This document shows, piece by piece, positions 36,981 through 47,288 of a stretch of 64,000 nucleotides of DNA (its first letter is position 1; every line of letters begins with the position of its first letter). This DNA comes from Neisseriaceae bacterium ESL0693 (GTDB taxonomy: Bacteria > Pseudomonadota > Gammaproteobacteria > Burkholderiales > Neisseriaceae). Position numbers and translations under genes: made by a program. The notes below the pieces were generated by a model. The model saw only the letters and a list, made by a program, of their open reading frames with translations. It was not told where the DNA came from and did no database searches. Location of the stretch: positions 62,001 through 126,000 of the forward strand of contig JAQTIE010000006.1 in the NCBI GenBank assembly GCA_029433475.1, given 5' to 3'.

Positions 36981-38696
36981 TTACAGATTGTCTTTAATCA
37001 TGGAAATGATGTCTTTACCTTTGCCTTGAAAAATGGCTTGAGTGCCATACCAGGCCATATTGGTGACGTTTTCCATGGTCACATTGGGTGGTACCACCAA
37101 TTCATTGGGGCTGGTGATGACATTGAGTAAAGCCGGGCCGGAATGAGCCAGCAGATTCTTTATGCCGGTTTCCAGATCAGAAGCTTTGCTGATGGTCTGG
37201 GCATAAAAGCCTGCGCCTTCGGCAATGGTTTTGAAGTCACCATTTTTCAGATCAACAAAACATTCTACCAATCCTTCGCTCTTTTGTTCTAATTCAACAA
37301 AATTCAGAGAGCTGTTATTCAGTACCACAATTTTGATCGGTAAATTTTCCTGATGAGCAGTGAGTAAATCACCCATCAGCATGGCCAGACCGCCATCGCC
37401 GGAAATAGAAACCACTTGCCGCTCAGGAAAGGCTTGTTGTAAACCTAAAGCTTGTGGCATGGCATTGGCCATGGTGCCGTGTTTCAGGCTGATCAGTATG
37501 CGCCGCTGGCCATTCATGCTTAAATGACGTAATGCCCAGACCATGGGTGAACCGACATCCGCAGTAAATAAGGCTTCAGGGCTGGCGTGCTGATCTAAAA
37601 GTTGTATCAGGTATTGCGGATGAATCGGCTGATCATCCTTGGGGTGCAGATAGGATTTGGATTTTTCCTGTACCTTCTGATAACTGGCCAGATGCTTATC
37701 CAGAAATGCACGCTCATCACGCGTGGACAATTGAGGCAGTAATGCCTGGAGGGTGGCTTTGACATCACCGATCAGACCCAGTTCAATCGGGTGACGCAGA
37801 CCAAGCTGGGTACCATCGTGGTCAATCTGAATAATGGTGGCCTGTTCCGGATAAAAATCAGACCATGCAAAACCACAGCCGAGTAATAACAGGGTGTCAC
37901 ATTCTTTGACTGCATCATAACCGGCCTTGTTGCCAAACATGCCGGTCATGCCGATCTGGTAGGGATTAGCATAGCCGATGCTGTCACTGGCGCGTGAGGT
38001 ATGCACCACCGGCGCCTTCAGTTTTTCTGCCAGTACCACCACTTCATCATGCGCATCACGGCTGCCGATACCGGCATAAATAGTGATTTTTTTACCCTGA
38101 TCAATCAATTGGTGTAGCTGCGTTAATTCATGCTCATTCGGCCGCAATACCGGCTGCGGTGCCCATACGCGGCTGGCCGGATTTGCTTTGACTTCCATCT
38201 GGCTGATGTTGCTGGGCAAAATAACTACGGCTACGCCGCGTTTATTTAATGCGGCCTGTGCTGCCTGCGTGAAAATGCGTTGGGCTTGAGCCGGATCATT
38301 TACTTCCTGACAGAAAATACTGGCATTCTGATAAAGTTTCAGGAAATTGACTTCTTGTGGAAAACCAGTACCGAGAAATTCGCTGTTTAACTGGCTGGCA
38401 ATGGCAATCACCGGCGCACCATTGCGCTGAGCCTCATACAGACCATTGATCAGATGCAGACTGCCCGGGCCACAGGAACCGGCACAAGCGGTAAGGCGGT
38501 CAGCGATTAAGGCTTCGGCACCGGCGGCAAAAGCGGCTGTTTCCTCATGACGGGTGTGGATCCAGTTAATATCGCTTTTTTCAATCGCCTTACCCACAAA
38601 ATTCAGAGTATCACCAATAATGCCATAACAGTTTTTTACGCCGGCCTGTTGTAATACCTCGATGAGGATTTGTGCGACATTTTTGTTTTTATTCAT
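36981..38696 (-). CDS. poxB: pyruvate dehydrogenase (quinone), pyruvate oxidase
   Basis: Thiamine-diphosphate and FAD flavoprotein that oxidises pyruvate to acetate and CO2 and passes electrons to ubiquinone. 571 aa with the catalytic Glu in RHEETAAFAA (about 50), GSCGPGSLHLINGLYEA, the FAD-binding middle domain and the ThDP motif GDGGLAMLMGDLLTAHQENLPIKIVVLNN near 435-463. The C-terminal segment should act as the lipid-activated membrane tail known from E. coli PoxB. It is a single gene with a 460-bp upstream region. Confidence 0.95.
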   Translation of the reverse strand: MNKNKNVAQILIEVLQQAGVKNCYGIIGDTLNFVGKAIEKSDINWIHTRHEETAAFAAGAEALIADRLTACAGSCGPGSLHLINGLYEAQRNGAPVIAIASQLNSEFLGTGFPQEVNFLKLYQNASIFCQEVNDPAQAQRIFTQAAQAALNKRGVAVVILPSNISQMEVKANPASRVWAPQPVLRPNEHELTQLHQLIDQGKKITIYAGIGSRDAHDEVVVLAEKLKAPVVHTSRASDSIGYANPYQIGMTGMFGNKAGYDAVKECDTLLLLGCGFAWSDFYPEQATIIQIDHDGTQLGLRHPIELGLIGDVKATLQALLPQLSTRDERAFLDKHLASYQKVQEKSKSYLHPKDDQPIHPQYLIQLLDQHASPEALFTADVGSPMVWALRHLSMNGQRRILISLKHGTMANAMPQALGLQQAFPERQVVSISGDGGLAMLMGDLLTAHQENLPIKIVVLNNSSLNFVELEQKSEGLVECFVDLKNGDFKTIAEGAGFYAQTISKASDLETGIKNLLAHSGPALLNVITSPNELVVPPNVTMENVTNMAWYGTQAIFQGKGKDIISMIKDNL

Positions 38697-39155
38697 CTTT
38701 TATTTTCTCTTTCTAACTATGTTTCTATTTATATTCAGTATTAACCTAAGATTAAAGTAATCCGTTATCTATAGACAGGATAAGCGGGCATTACGATATA
38801 GTTAATGACTCATACTGTTTCAGCATAACGGCGAACAGACGGTTAATGCTACTGTCTGAATATTAATATTTAGTAAAAATTAATTAAATTAATACATGTA
38901 ATTTAAAATTTCAATGGGTTATATTTAATATTATGTGATTATGTCATGCCATTTGTGCTGATCATGATGGCTTTTATGCGCGAAAATGGGTTCCGTGATT
39001 GTTGGTTTATGCTTTTAGCCGTTGAATTTTATTTAAACTGTGTCAATTCTGATTAAAAACGGTGGTTATACATTGACGGTATCTCTTTAATTCGCCATGC
39101 TGATTCTGTTGATTAATGTATTTATTTTTATTTCGAAAATAACCGGAGGTAAATC
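38697..39155. other. intergenic region between poxB and hpf
   Basis: Divergent promoter region of 459 bp, strongly AT-rich at 38860-38950. No ORF or RNA gene recognised. The last 30 bp contain CGGAGGT, a strong ribosome-binding site for hpf. Confidence 0.4.
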
Positions 39156-39521
39156 ATGTCACTTCGTATTACCGCTAAGAATTTTGAAATTACACCTGAA
39201 ATCAATGAGTGTGTTGAAGATAAACTGGCCAAGCTGAATAAATGGCAGACTGAATTAAGTAATCCGCGATTTGTATTTTATAAAGAACACGGTATTTATA
39301 CCGTTGATGCCACAGTGGTCTCAGCCAAAGGTGAACTGGCGGCACATGCAGAAAACCGGGATGTTCTGGTGGCCATTAATGAAGTGGTCAAAAAAATGGA
39401 AACCGAGATGAATAAATTACATCATAAGCCCGATGCCCGTCGTGATGATGACAGTATTAAAACCAGACAGCGCGATAAAGAAGAGCGCGCCGAAGAAAAA
39501 CGTGAACACAGTTTTGATTGA
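39156..39521 (+). CDS. hpf: ribosome hibernation-promoting factor (short form)
   Basis: 121-aa HPF/YfiA family protein that binds the 30S decoding region in stationary phase and promotes 100S or inactive 70S ribosomes. It begins MSLRITAKNFEITPEI and has the conserved RFVFYKEHG and DVLVAINEVV segments. The C-terminus is highly charged (RRDDDSIKTRQRDKEERAEE), and the dimerisation domain of long HPF is absent. Confidence 0.92.
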   Translation: MSLRITAKNFEITPEINECVEDKLAKLNKWQTELSNPRFVFYKEHGIYTVDATVVSAKGELAAHAENRDVLVAINEVVKKMETEMNKLHHKPDARRDDDSIKTRQRDKEERAEEKREHSFD

Positions 39522-39550
39522 TTAATTATTGATTGAATGCAGTATTGAAA

Positions 39551-39582
39551 TTTCAGCCCCATGATGCATCATGGGGCTGAAA
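39551..39582. terminator. perfect 32-bp palindrome, bidirectional terminator of hpf and grxB
   Basis: A 16-bp arm, TTTCAGCCCCATGATG, is followed at once by its exact complement. It lies between convergent hpf and grxB with A/T-rich flanks, so it can terminate both transcripts. Confidence 0.88.
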
Positions 39583-39618
39583 ATATTAAAAATACAGGAA
39601 TAGCATGTCTGAATTCAA

Positions 39619-40263
39619 TCAAATCGGCCGATCAAATAAAGGAATACGGGTCAGGCGGCTCATGCCGTGCAGATAGTCTGATACCGGTGCTGTCCAGGCT
39701 ACGTCTTTAACCATGGTCAGATTGCGCAGTATCGGAAAGACCAGAATGTCTTCCATGCTGAATTCACCATTGATGCCATGATAACCAGCAATCAGCGGCG
39801 ACAGGGCTATCAGATCGCTGTTAAGGCGCTCAATGTAGGTGGCTGTATTGGCTAAATTCTGTTTAAAATCACCATAAACCGGGGTTTTCTTATGGGTAAA
39901 ATAGTCAATGGCCGTTTCTGTGGCAAATTCGGGCAGATTCAGTTGGACACAGCGTGGGGCAGTGAGAAAATTGCGATAGGTATCTACAATGCGCAGCCAG
40001 CCGTTTATTTCCGGGCGGATATGCTCATTAAGCGGCTTAGCACCTGATAATTGGTTGACATAACGCACAATATCCAGACTTTCCGCCATGGCGGTACCAT
40101 CATCTTTAACCAAAATCGGTACCATTTTCTGGCCAATCAGATCAATCGGTGTCTTTTCATCATCATTCAACAGGTATTCCAGTTCTACTGGTATCATTCT
40201 TTGTCCGAAAATCATGCGTGCGCGAACGCAGAAAGGACAATGTTCATACACATAAAGCTTCAT
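39619..40263 (-). CDS. grxB: glutaredoxin 2
   Basis: 214-aa glutaredoxin with a GST-like fold. The redox-active CPFC is at residues 9-12, the cis-Pro loop is KMVPIL, and AESLDIVRYV binds glutathione. The C-terminal half is the all-helical GST-like domain. Reduces disulfides with glutathione in the cytoplasm. Confidence 0.95.
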   Translation of the reverse strand: MKLYVYEHCPFCVRARMIFGQRMIPVELEYLLNDDEKTPIDLIGQKMVPILVKDDGTAMAESLDIVRYVNQLSGAKPLNEHIRPEINGWLRIVDTYRNFLTAPRCVQLNLPEFATETAIDYFTHKKTPVYGDFKQNLANTATYIERLNSDLIALSPLIAGYHGINGEFSMEDILVFPILRNLTMVKDVAWTAPVSDYLHGMSRLTRIPLFDRPI

Positions 40264-40500
40264 TTCGTTTCCTTATCTATTATTTTCATTTCATTATGCT
40301 ATCTGCCCGATCAAATCACGAGGGGCAATAGGCCTTTACTATACCTTAAATAATCGGTGGAAATCATTAATTGATGCATAAATAGACCATAAGACGTATA
40401 TTATAAAACCATAAACGTATACATAATGGTCAGCAAGTCTGCGATCTGGCTGACCAGAATAATGATGAAATAAATGCCATGTTAATGGTGCAAGGAACAC

Positions 40501-41430
40501 ATGATGACTCAGGATAAATTACAAGCCGTAGAGGCGTTTTTACTGAATTTACAACAACAGATCTGCCATAAGCTGGAAGCAGAAGACAATCAGGCGGTTT
40601 TTGTGGCCGATGACTGGCACAGTGATTCAGGTCAGGGGTGCAGCATGGTATTAAAACACGGTGCTGTGTTTGAGCAGGCCGGCGTGAATTTTTCCCATGT
40701 CAAAGGACATACCATGCCTGTTTCTGCAACGGTAAAACGGCCGCAATTGGCCGGTGCTGCTTTTGAAGCCATGGGGTTGTCGCTGGTGATTCATCCCTGC
40801 AATCCCTATGTGCCCACCAGTCATGCCAATGTGCGTTTATTTGTGGCTTATCCGCCAGAAGGTGAGCCTGTGTGGTGGTTTGGTGGTGGTTTTGATCTGA
40901 CGCCTTTTTATCCCTTTGATGAGGATATCCTGTATTGGCATCAGACGGCGCATGATGTCTGCGCTCCTTTTGGTGATACGGTATATCATGAATTAAAAGA
41001 AGGCTGTGACCGGTATTTTACGTTACCGCACCGGCAAGAACAGCGCGGCGTGGGCGGTTTATTCTTTGATGACTGGAATCGCTGGGATTTTGATACTTGC
41101 TTTAAACTGATGCAGGCGGTCGGAACCGGTTTTATGAAAGCGTATCAGCCGATTGTGGCACGGCGTAAACATCATCTTTATCATGAGCGTGAACGCCAGT
41201 TTCAATTGTATCGTCGTGGCAGATACATTGAATTCAATCTGATCTGGGATCGGGGTACGCATTTTGGTTTACACAGTCAAGGCCGTACCGAATCCATTCT
41301 GATGTCCATGCCGCCACTGGCGCGCTTTGAATATCAGTATCAGCCCGAGCCGGATTCGGCAGAAGAACGGCTGAGCGGTTATCTGCAAAGGCGTGACTGG
41401 CTGGCTGAATTGAGTAGTGCTGTGCATTAA
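40501..41430 (+). CDS. hemF: coproporphyrinogen-III oxidase, aerobic
   Basis: Oxygen-dependent conversion of coproporphyrinogen III to protoporphyrinogen IX. The 309-aa enzyme shows [48 protein letters not shown] and [19 protein letters not shown] precedes a double ATG; the second (40504) is an equally possible start. With hemC, D and E elsewhere in the window, it indicates aerobic haem synthesis. Confidence 0.97.
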   Translation: MMTQDKLQAVEAFLLNLQQQICHKLEAEDNQAVFVADDWHSDSGQGCSMVLKHGAVFEQAGVNFSHVKGHTMPVSATVKRPQLAGAAFEAMGLSLVIHPCNPYVPTSHANVRLFVAYPPEGEPVWWFGGGFDLTPFYPFDEDILYWHQTAHDVCAPFGDTVYHELKEGCDRYFTLPHRQEQRGVGGLFFDDWNRWDFDTCFKLMQAVGTGFMKAYQPIVARRKHHLYHERERQFQLYRRGRYIEFNLIWDRGTHFGLHSQGRTESILMSMPPLARFEYQYQPEPDSAEERLSGYLQRRDWLAELSSAVH

Positions 41431-42672
41431 TCAGGGGTTGGAGGTTAAGCGGGTGAGGGTGCGATAAAACCATAAGGCCAATAGAAGGCACAGTCCGAGC
41501 GGAAACAGTAATGATACTGAAAAATGGGTTAGTTCCAGCATCAATACCACTGCTGTCAGCGGCATGTATTGCAATAAACCCAGAAATACTGTGGCGCCGA
41601 TGAGTGCGGCGGCCACAACGGAAACCGGTGGCAGAATCAGGTTCCACACACAAGCCAGACCTAATGTGAGTAAGCCGCCGATCATCATGGCCGGCGTGAT
41701 GCGGCCGCCATATGCCCCTGCCCAGGTGACCAGCAATAAAGCCAGCCATTTGGCCAGCAATAATCCCATGGCTTGCGGTGTGGATAATAAGGCATGAAAC
41801 ATCAGTTCATTGCCGGCACGCCCGTTGCCCAGAATTTCAGGCAGATCAGCAGATAAAAGGCCAATGATGCTAAAGGCCAGTATCGATTGTAAAATCATGC
41901 GTGGTTGCTGTCGCTGTTTCGGAGTGCAATACTGTAGTTGTTTATTCAGGCCATAGGCAGCAAAAGCCAGTATAGGCGCGGCCAGCACACTCCAGCACCA
42001 TAGTTCTGCACTGAGCTGCAAAGAGGCTAAGCTGTAGCTGCTATGATCACTGCCGAACCAATGTACCATGGCTGCTGCCGGCAGACAGCAGATCAGGGCA
42101 CTGATAAAGGCTCGATAGTGCCAGCTGAACAGCAAGGTTTCCAAGGCAAATAAGATCCCTGCCCACGGGGCATCATAAACCGCTGCCAGACCGGCGGCTG
42201 CGGCACAGGCAAGCAGTAATTGCCGCTCTTTTGCTGATACGGTAGCGATTTTATTTAAAAAGTAATCACTGAAGGCGGCGCTGATTTGTCGCGGTGCACT
42301 TTCACGCCCCAAGGGTGAACCCATGCCCACGGTGACAATCTGTAATAAGCCGTGCAAGAGGCTGGTGCCCAATGGCATGGTTTTGCCCTGACGGACTGCC
42401 TGCGTGATCGAAACCAGTGGCCGGCCATAGCGCTGCAACAGCCACCAGCCCACACCGCCGGTCAAGCCGCAGATCATGAGTGCGGCGATACGACGCAAGG
42501 GGCTGGCATGTTCAGCCATCAGGCGGAATGAGGCTTCATGCCTGAAAGGAAAGCTGAAGAGCAGTTGTTGCACGCCATGCAGTAAATGCATCAGCGCCAG
42601 ACCCACCATACCGGCCAGCACACCGCATAAAAAAAGTAAAACCGTCAGTTTCAAGGTCAGTCTGGGCATCAT
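41431..42672 (-). CDS. ClC-family chloride channel/antiporter
   Basis: 413-aa membrane protein with about ten to twelve hydrophobic segments. The ion-pathway motif GSPLGRESAP corresponds to GREGP and keeps the gating Glu. The GGRITPAMMIGG segment matches the GxFxP region, and the inner AAAAGLAAVYDAPWAG is typical of ClcB-like members. It lacks CBS domains. A TTG 30 nt upstream extends the frame but has no ribosome-binding site, so one of two adjacent ATGs at 42672/42669 is preferred. Convergent with hemF without spacing. Confidence 0.88.
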   Translation of the reverse strand: MMPRLTLKLTVLLFLCGVLAGMVGLALMHLLHGVQQLLFSFPFRHEASFRLMAEHASPLRRIAALMICGLTGGVGWWLLQRYGRPLVSITQAVRQGKTMPLGTSLLHGLLQIVTVGMGSPLGRESAPRQISAAFSDYFLNKIATVSAKERQLLLACAAAAGLAAVYDAPWAGILFALETLLFSWHYRAFISALICCLPAAAMVHWFGSDHSSYSLASLQLSAELWCWSVLAAPILAFAAYGLNKQLQYCTPKQRQQPRMILQSILAFSIIGLLSADLPEILGNGRAGNELMFHALLSTPQAMGLLLAKWLALLLVTWAGAYGGRITPAMMIGGLLTLGLACVWNLILPPVSVVAAALIGATVFLGLLQYMPLTAVVLMLELTHFSVSLLFPLGLCLLLALWFYRTLTRLTSNP

Positions 42673-42821
42673 CGGGACAGGGCTAATGAATAGATAGGGC
42701 AAACACAGAGACGATGGCGTATCTTTGAGGGTAAACCAATGTATGTATTTACCGAATCGTTCTGAGGTCTGTGTTAAAATAAAAGCATTTTATCGAAATT
42801 TGATTGTAAAGGAATACGCTT

Positions 42822-44450
42822 GTGATTAGTACCAATAATATCACTATGCAGTTTGGTGCCAAACCTTTGTTTGAAAATGTGTCAGTGAAATTTGGTGGTG
42901 GCCACCGTTATGGTCTGATTGGTGCCAATGGTTCGGGCAAATCTACCTTTATGAAAATTCTGGGGGGAGACTTGGAGCCAACCAGTGGTGAAGTGGCGAT
43001 TGATCAGGGTCTGCGTCTGGGTAAACTGCGTCAGGATCAGTTTGCCTATGAAGATCAGCGGGTGCTGGACGTGGTATTGATGGGGCATACCGAAATGTGG
43101 GCGGCGATGACGGAACGCGATGCCATCTATGCCAATCCGGAAGCAACTGAAGATGATTATATGCGAGCGGCTGATCTGGAAGCCAAGTTTGCTGAATATG
43201 ATGGTTACACGGCTGAGGCGCGGGCGGCTGAATTACTGGCCGGTGTCGGCATTGGTGAACATTTGCATCAGGCCAACATGAGTGAGGTGGCACCCGGATT
43301 TAAATTGCGGGTACTGCTGGCTCAGGCACTATTTTCCAAACCGGATGTATTGCTGTTGGACGAACCCACCAACAATCTGGACATCAATACCATTCGCTGG
43401 CTGGAAGAAGTATTGAATGGCTACGAATCCACCATGATCATTATTTCCCATGATCGCCATTTTCTGAATGAAGTCTGTACTTACATGGCTGACGTGGATT
43501 ATGGTGGTATTACCTTGTATCCGGGCAATTATGATGATTATATGCTCGCTTCCAGTCAGGCACGTGAACGTACCCTGAAAGACAATGCCAAAGCCAAAGA
43601 AAAATTGCAGGAATTGCAGGAATTTGTGGCACGCTTTTCGGCCAATAAATCCAAAGCACGTCAGGCCACCAGTCGCGCCAAACTGGCTGATAAAATTAAA
43701 GCGGATATGGTTGAAGTCAAACCCTCCAGCCGTCAGAGTCCGTTTATCCGGTTTAGTTATGACGACAAGAAAAAGCTGCATCGGCATGCCTTGGAAGTTA
43801 ACGAATTATCCAAACGCTTTGATAAAGTGCTGTTTAAAAATCTGAGTGTTATGCTGGAAGCCGGTGAACGGCTGGCCATCATCGGCCCTAATGGCGCCGG
43901 TAAATCGACTTTACTGAAATTATTGGCCGGTGCTTATGATGCCGCCGCCGCTGATGGGATTGAGGCAGATCACGGCAGCGTTAAATGGGCAGAGAAAGCC
44001 CAGATCGGTTATTACCCGCAAGACCATGAAAATGATTTTGATGTGCCGATGACATTAACTGAATGGATGCGGCAATGGGGCAAAGAGGGTGACGATGAGC
44101 AGGTGATCCGCGGTACTCTTGGCCGCTTATTGTTTGGCGGTAATGAAGTGGGTAAACAGGTACAGGTGTTGTCTGGTGGTGAAAAAGGACGCATGCTGTA
44201 TGGTAAATTGATTTTACAGGAACCCAATGTTCTGGTGATGGATGAACCCACCAACCACATGGACATGGAAAGCATTGAAGCGCTTAATATGGCGCTGGAG
44301 AAATTTAGCGGTACCCTGATCTTTGTGTCCCATGACCGTCAGTTTGTATCCAGTCTGGCCACCCAGATTATTGAATTAAACGGTGAGGGCGGTTTTGAAC
44401 ATTACATGGGTGATTATGAAAGCTACCTGGATAAAAAAGGCTTAGTATAA
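42822..44450 (+). CDS. ybiT: ABC-F family ATPase YbiT-like
   Basis: 542-aa soluble protein with two ABC ATPase domains. Walker A is GANGSGKST (about 34-42) and GPNGAGKST (about 351-359). Both Walker B regions read DEPTN, and the second signature is LSGGEKGR, while the first is degenerate (APGFKLR). A charged linker joins the domains. ABC-F proteins act on ribosomes; start and linker are most like E. coli YbiT. The start codon is GTG after AAAGGA. Confidence 0.93.
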   Translation: MISTNNITMQFGAKPLFENVSVKFGGGHRYGLIGANGSGKSTFMKILGGDLEPTSGEVAIDQGLRLGKLRQDQFAYEDQRVLDVVLMGHTEMWAAMTERDAIYANPEATEDDYMRAADLEAKFAEYDGYTAEARAAELLAGVGIGEHLHQANMSEVAPGFKLRVLLAQALFSKPDVLLLDEPTNNLDINTIRWLEEVLNGYESTMIIISHDRHFLNEVCTYMADVDYGGITLYPGNYDDYMLASSQARERTLKDNAKAKEKLQELQEFVARFSANKSKARQATSRAKLADKIKADMVEVKPSSRQSPFIRFSYDDKKKLHRHALEVNELSKRFDKVLFKNLSVMLEAGERLAIIGPNGAGKSTLLKLLAGAYDAAAADGIEADHGSVKWAEKAQIGYYPQDHENDFDVPMTLTEWMRQWGKEGDDEQVIRGTLGRLLFGGNEVGKQVQVLSGGEKGRMLYGKLILQEPNVLVMDEPTNHMDMESIEALNMALEKFSGTLIFVSHDRQFVSSLATQIIELNGEGGFEHYMGDYESYLDKKGLV

Positions 44451-44459
44451 TTTCGCTAC

Positions 44460-44490
44460 AGGCTATTCTTGATGAATAGCCTGTTTTTTG
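44460..44490 (+). terminator. intrinsic terminator after ybiT
   Basis: AGGCTATTC / GAATAGCCT, 9-bp stem with 5-nt loop, followed by GTTTTTTG. Confidence 0.92.
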
Positions 44491-44514
44491 TACCGCACCA
44501 AAGGAGAACAACAG

Positions 44515-45060
44515 ATGAATAACCCATCAGCAACCAAAATACAGCTGATTGACTGCAATGAAGCCGCGCATGCTGACGCCATTCTGGCGATTTTCAATGA
44601 CGCTATTGTGCATTCAACCGCACTTTATGATTATGAGCCGCGGCAGCCGCAATTTATGGCCGGCTGGTTTGCCAGTAAACGTGCAAAGAGCTGCCCGGTT
44701 CTGGGTGCGGTGGATGAACAAGGCACTTTGCTGGCTTTTGCCAGCTGGGGTGCATTTCGTGATTATCCGGCCAATAAATACACCATAGAACACAGCATTT
44801 ATGTGCACCGTGATCACCGGCGGCGCGGTCTGGCCAGGTATTTAATGCAGGCTTTGATAGAGCGTGCGATTAAATCAGAAAAACATGTGATGATGGGCGT
44901 CATTGATGCGGCCAATACAGGCAGTATCGCCTTGCATGAACAGCTGGGTTTCAGACAGGTGGGTACACTGCCGCAGATTGGTTTTAAATTCGGTCGCTGG
45001 CTGGATGTGGTTTTGTATCAGTTGATTCTGGATACACCGCATAATCCGCAGGATGATTAA
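44515..45060 (+). CDS. GNAT N-acetyltransferase (phosphinothricin/amino-acid acetyltransferase-like)
   Basis: 181 aa with the acetyl-CoA motif RRRGLARYLMQAL (V/I-x-x-x-x-RGxG/A pattern), an EHSIYVHRDHR strand and a C-terminal GFKFGRWLDVVLYQ typical of the phosphinothricin acetyltransferase/MnaT group, which acetylate methionine analogues. The ATG at 44515 follows AAAGGAG. An in-frame ATG 27 nt upstream would put the ribosome-binding site inside the gene. Exact substrate unknown. Confidence 0.88.
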   Translation: MNNPSATKIQLIDCNEAAHADAILAIFNDAIVHSTALYDYEPRQPQFMAGWFASKRAKSCPVLGAVDEQGTLLAFASWGAFRDYPANKYTIEHSIYVHRDHRRRGLARYLMQALIERAIKSEKHVMMGVIDAANTGSIALHEQLGFRQVGTLPQIGFKFGRWLDVVLYQLILDTPHNPQDD

Positions 45061-45479
45061 AATCGTTGGTCAATGATCACTGCTTCTCGCCGGCATGGCT
45101 GGCTTGATATTGTCTATTACCGGTGACTGAGCCGGTATGGTATGGGCTCTGCTAAGGGCAGCGGTAAAGCCGGCAATGTTGTTGATCATTGATATAGATA
45201 TTTGATTTTTCAGCCTGATCACTCAGGCATGATGATGCTGTTCAGACTGCTCCGGTTTTGATCATTGGTGAAGTCTGAACAGCATCATTGCAACGGATAT
45301 CTGACTGATTAAATGCGTTTATCCTGAATAGTCCGAAGATGTTTGTGTGCAGGATAGCCGGGTAAGAATATTGAACTGTCAGTCAGGTCAGAATCATCAT
45401 AATTTATCCACGCACCAAAATGCAGCCATCAGCTGTTTGCTGTTCTAAAGCCTTTTGTTCTGCATTCTGGCGTATACAG
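45061..45479. other. intergenic region between the GNAT and ABC permease genes
   Basis: About 420 bp without an ORF, between convergent genes. It contains the terminator-type inverted repeat at 45231-45288; otherwise nothing recognisable. Confidence 0.4.
45231..45288. terminator. long inverted repeat downstream of the GNAT gene
   Basis: ATGATGCTGTTCAGACT and AGTCTGAACAGCATCAT form a perfect 17-bp stem around a loop of about 23 nt. It lies between convergent genes. The TTCAGAC/GTCTGAA core is again DNA-uptake-word-like. Confidence 0.6.
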
Positions 45480-46220
45480 TTACAGATTTTGTCGTTCCAA
45501 GGTTTTCAAGCCAATATAGCCAAAAATACCTGTCAGGATTATGGCTACCAATAGCTGGAAAATCAGCAGGCCAGTACTGCTGAAATCAGCAACTAATGGA
45601 ATATTGCTTAAAATAAAAATGACAGTACAATTCAGGGTATATAAACCAATAAAAATTAAAACAGATAAATTTCTGCCTTGGGTTAAAATACAGGACAAAG
45701 CGATAATGATAATGATATTAATATAAACCATCATCCAGCAGAAAAAGGCCAGGCCGGAGGAAGAGTAATCATAGGTCATTTTTAAAATAAATCTCTCAGT
45801 AAAATCATGCAATTCACCCTGTTGTGATAAGTCAAATAAGTGTAGGAGAAATGGAATGAAACTGAGTACCAGCATTAATATGAGCATGAACAATACAACG
45901 GCACCGATTTTAGAGAAAAATAATTTTTTTCGATTAACGCCTGAGGCAACCATGATGGCCATGACTTTGTTTTTATAATCCATGCCGATCAGGTGAAATG
46001 GATAGATAAAAACAAATATACTATTGGTCAGCAGTAGCATGAGAAAGAGGAAAGTAAGCATCCCTCGCATATCATGCATTGCCGCAGCATGTTCCAGATC
46101 GTAAATAACACTCAAAGTAGCAATAATATTCAGTATGCTCAGAATGCCGGCGGCCAATAGGAAATTTTTATCTTTGAAAAATTTAAATAATTCCATTTTA
46201 AAAATCAATAGACCATTCAT
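45480..46220 (-). CDS. ABC transporter permease (ABC-2 type)
   Basis: 246 aa with six predicted membrane helices (about 20-40, 52-75, 105-130, 155-180, 188-208, 218-240) and almost no loops, as in BcrB/LanE-type permeases that expel peptides or antibiotics. It follows its ATPase by 13 bp. The coding sequence is visibly more AT-rich and Ile/Leu/Phe-heavy than flanking genes, suggesting acquisition. The substrate cannot be told from the sequence. Confidence 0.8.
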   Translation of the reverse strand: MNGLLIFKMELFKFFKDKNFLLAAGILSILNIIATLSVIYDLEHAAAMHDMRGMLTFLFLMLLLTNSIFVFIYPFHLIGMDYKNKVMAIMVASGVNRKKLFFSKIGAVVLFMLILMLVLSFIPFLLHLFDLSQQGELHDFTERFILKMTYDYSSSGLAFFCWMMVYINIIIIIALSCILTQGRNLSVLIFIGLYTLNCTVIFILSNIPLVADFSSTGLLIFQLLVAIILTGIFGYIGLKTLERQNL

Positions 46221-46233
46221 CTTGTTTCTCCTC

Positions 46234-47103
46234 TTAATTTAATCGATCTGTTAAAATTCTTATTTTTGATAATTCAGAAATATCGATGGATTCTTCGATC
46301 AGCTGCTGTTTGACTGTACGCCACAGATCATCAGATATATCGATGATGATTCCGCCTTCATCATCTGTCTGATACGCATAGTGCAGTGTATTGAGGATCT
46401 CTTGCAGGCGGTTATTATTGCTTGTATCAATCCGGCGGCGCTGTCTGGTTTTTTCCAGCTTGAGGTCAATTTTTTCAATGATGTGACCGCGATCAATAAC
46501 ATACACCAGATCACAGAGTGCCTCCAGATCATTCTGTACATGGCTGGAAATTAACAAGGTCAGGCCTTGTTCAGTCAATCGTTTCAAATATTTTTTAAAC
46601 CATTTGACCGTGGCCAGATCCAGACCCCTGAAGGGTTCATCTAAAATTAATATTGCCGGCGTATGAATCAGGGCAATCAGTAAAATTAATTTCTTTTGCA
46701 TGCCATAAGAGTAGCTGCTGACTTTCTGGTCTAAAGCCGCATATAAATCCAGTTCACGAGCCAATTCTGTGGCTTTTTGCTGATCAAAATTGCCGCGCAG
46801 GCCAGAAAAATACTGAATGTTAAACCAGCCGGTGCGGTTCGAATACACAGACATACCATCTAAAACAATGCCTACGTTTAATAAAACCTCATTATTTTTT
46901 TTGACGCATTGCTCATCAATCAGAATTTCGCCTTGATAATTTAGAATAATGTTGGTAATGCATTTAAATAAGGTGGTTTTTCCGGCGCCATTATGACCAA
47001 CCAGACCATAGGAAGTGCCTTTGTCGAAATCCAGTGAATCAATATTCAGGATTTCCCTGTGGCCGTAGTGCATACACAGATTTTTTACTTTGATTCCCAT
47101 CAT
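46234..47103 (-). CDS. ABC transporter ATP-binding protein
   Basis: 289 aa with Walker A GHNGAGKTT (about 36-44), signature SSYSYGMQKK (an S-Y-G-M-Q variant of LSGGQ), Walker B ILILDEPFRGLD and the switch His in ISSHVQNDLE. The C-terminal 80 residues are an accessory domain. Overall it resembles BcrA/LanF-type ATPases of bacitracin and lantibiotic self-protection exporters. It forms a two-gene operon with the permease, and no biosynthetic genes are nearby. Confidence 0.85.
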   Translation of the reverse strand: MMGIKVKNLCMHYGHREILNIDSLDFDKGTSYGLVGHNGAGKTTLFKCITNIILNYQGEILIDEQCVKKNNEVLLNVGIVLDGMSVYSNRTGWFNIQYFSGLRGNFDQQKATELARELDLYAALDQKVSSYSYGMQKKLILLIALIHTPAILILDEPFRGLDLATVKWFKKYLKRLTEQGLTLLISSHVQNDLEALCDLVYVIDRGHIIEKIDLKLEKTRQRRRIDTSNNNRLQEILNTLHYAYQTDDEGGIIIDISDDLWRTVKQQLIEESIDISELSKIRILTDRLN

Positions 47104-47288
47104 TCCCTCAGTTTACTTTATTATGTATTATGATTTTAACATTTTTATTAATAATTTAAAATATTTCTGGAAATGATTAAATCAGGTAAGATATTAGCAG
47201 TAAGCTTGTTTTCAATAAGGTATAAAGAGTCCGAACATGCACTTAAACGTCTGGATTTGTCGTGATGATTAGGCAAGATTCGGGCAGG

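Noticed and set aside
41234-41749. 171-codon minus-strand ORF spanning the hemF 3' end and part of the ClC gene
   Set aside because: Runs out of frame through one real gene and antisense through another; no coding signal of its own.
43329-43787. 152-codon minus-strand ORF opposite ybiT
   Set aside because: Shadow frame of the ABC-F gene.
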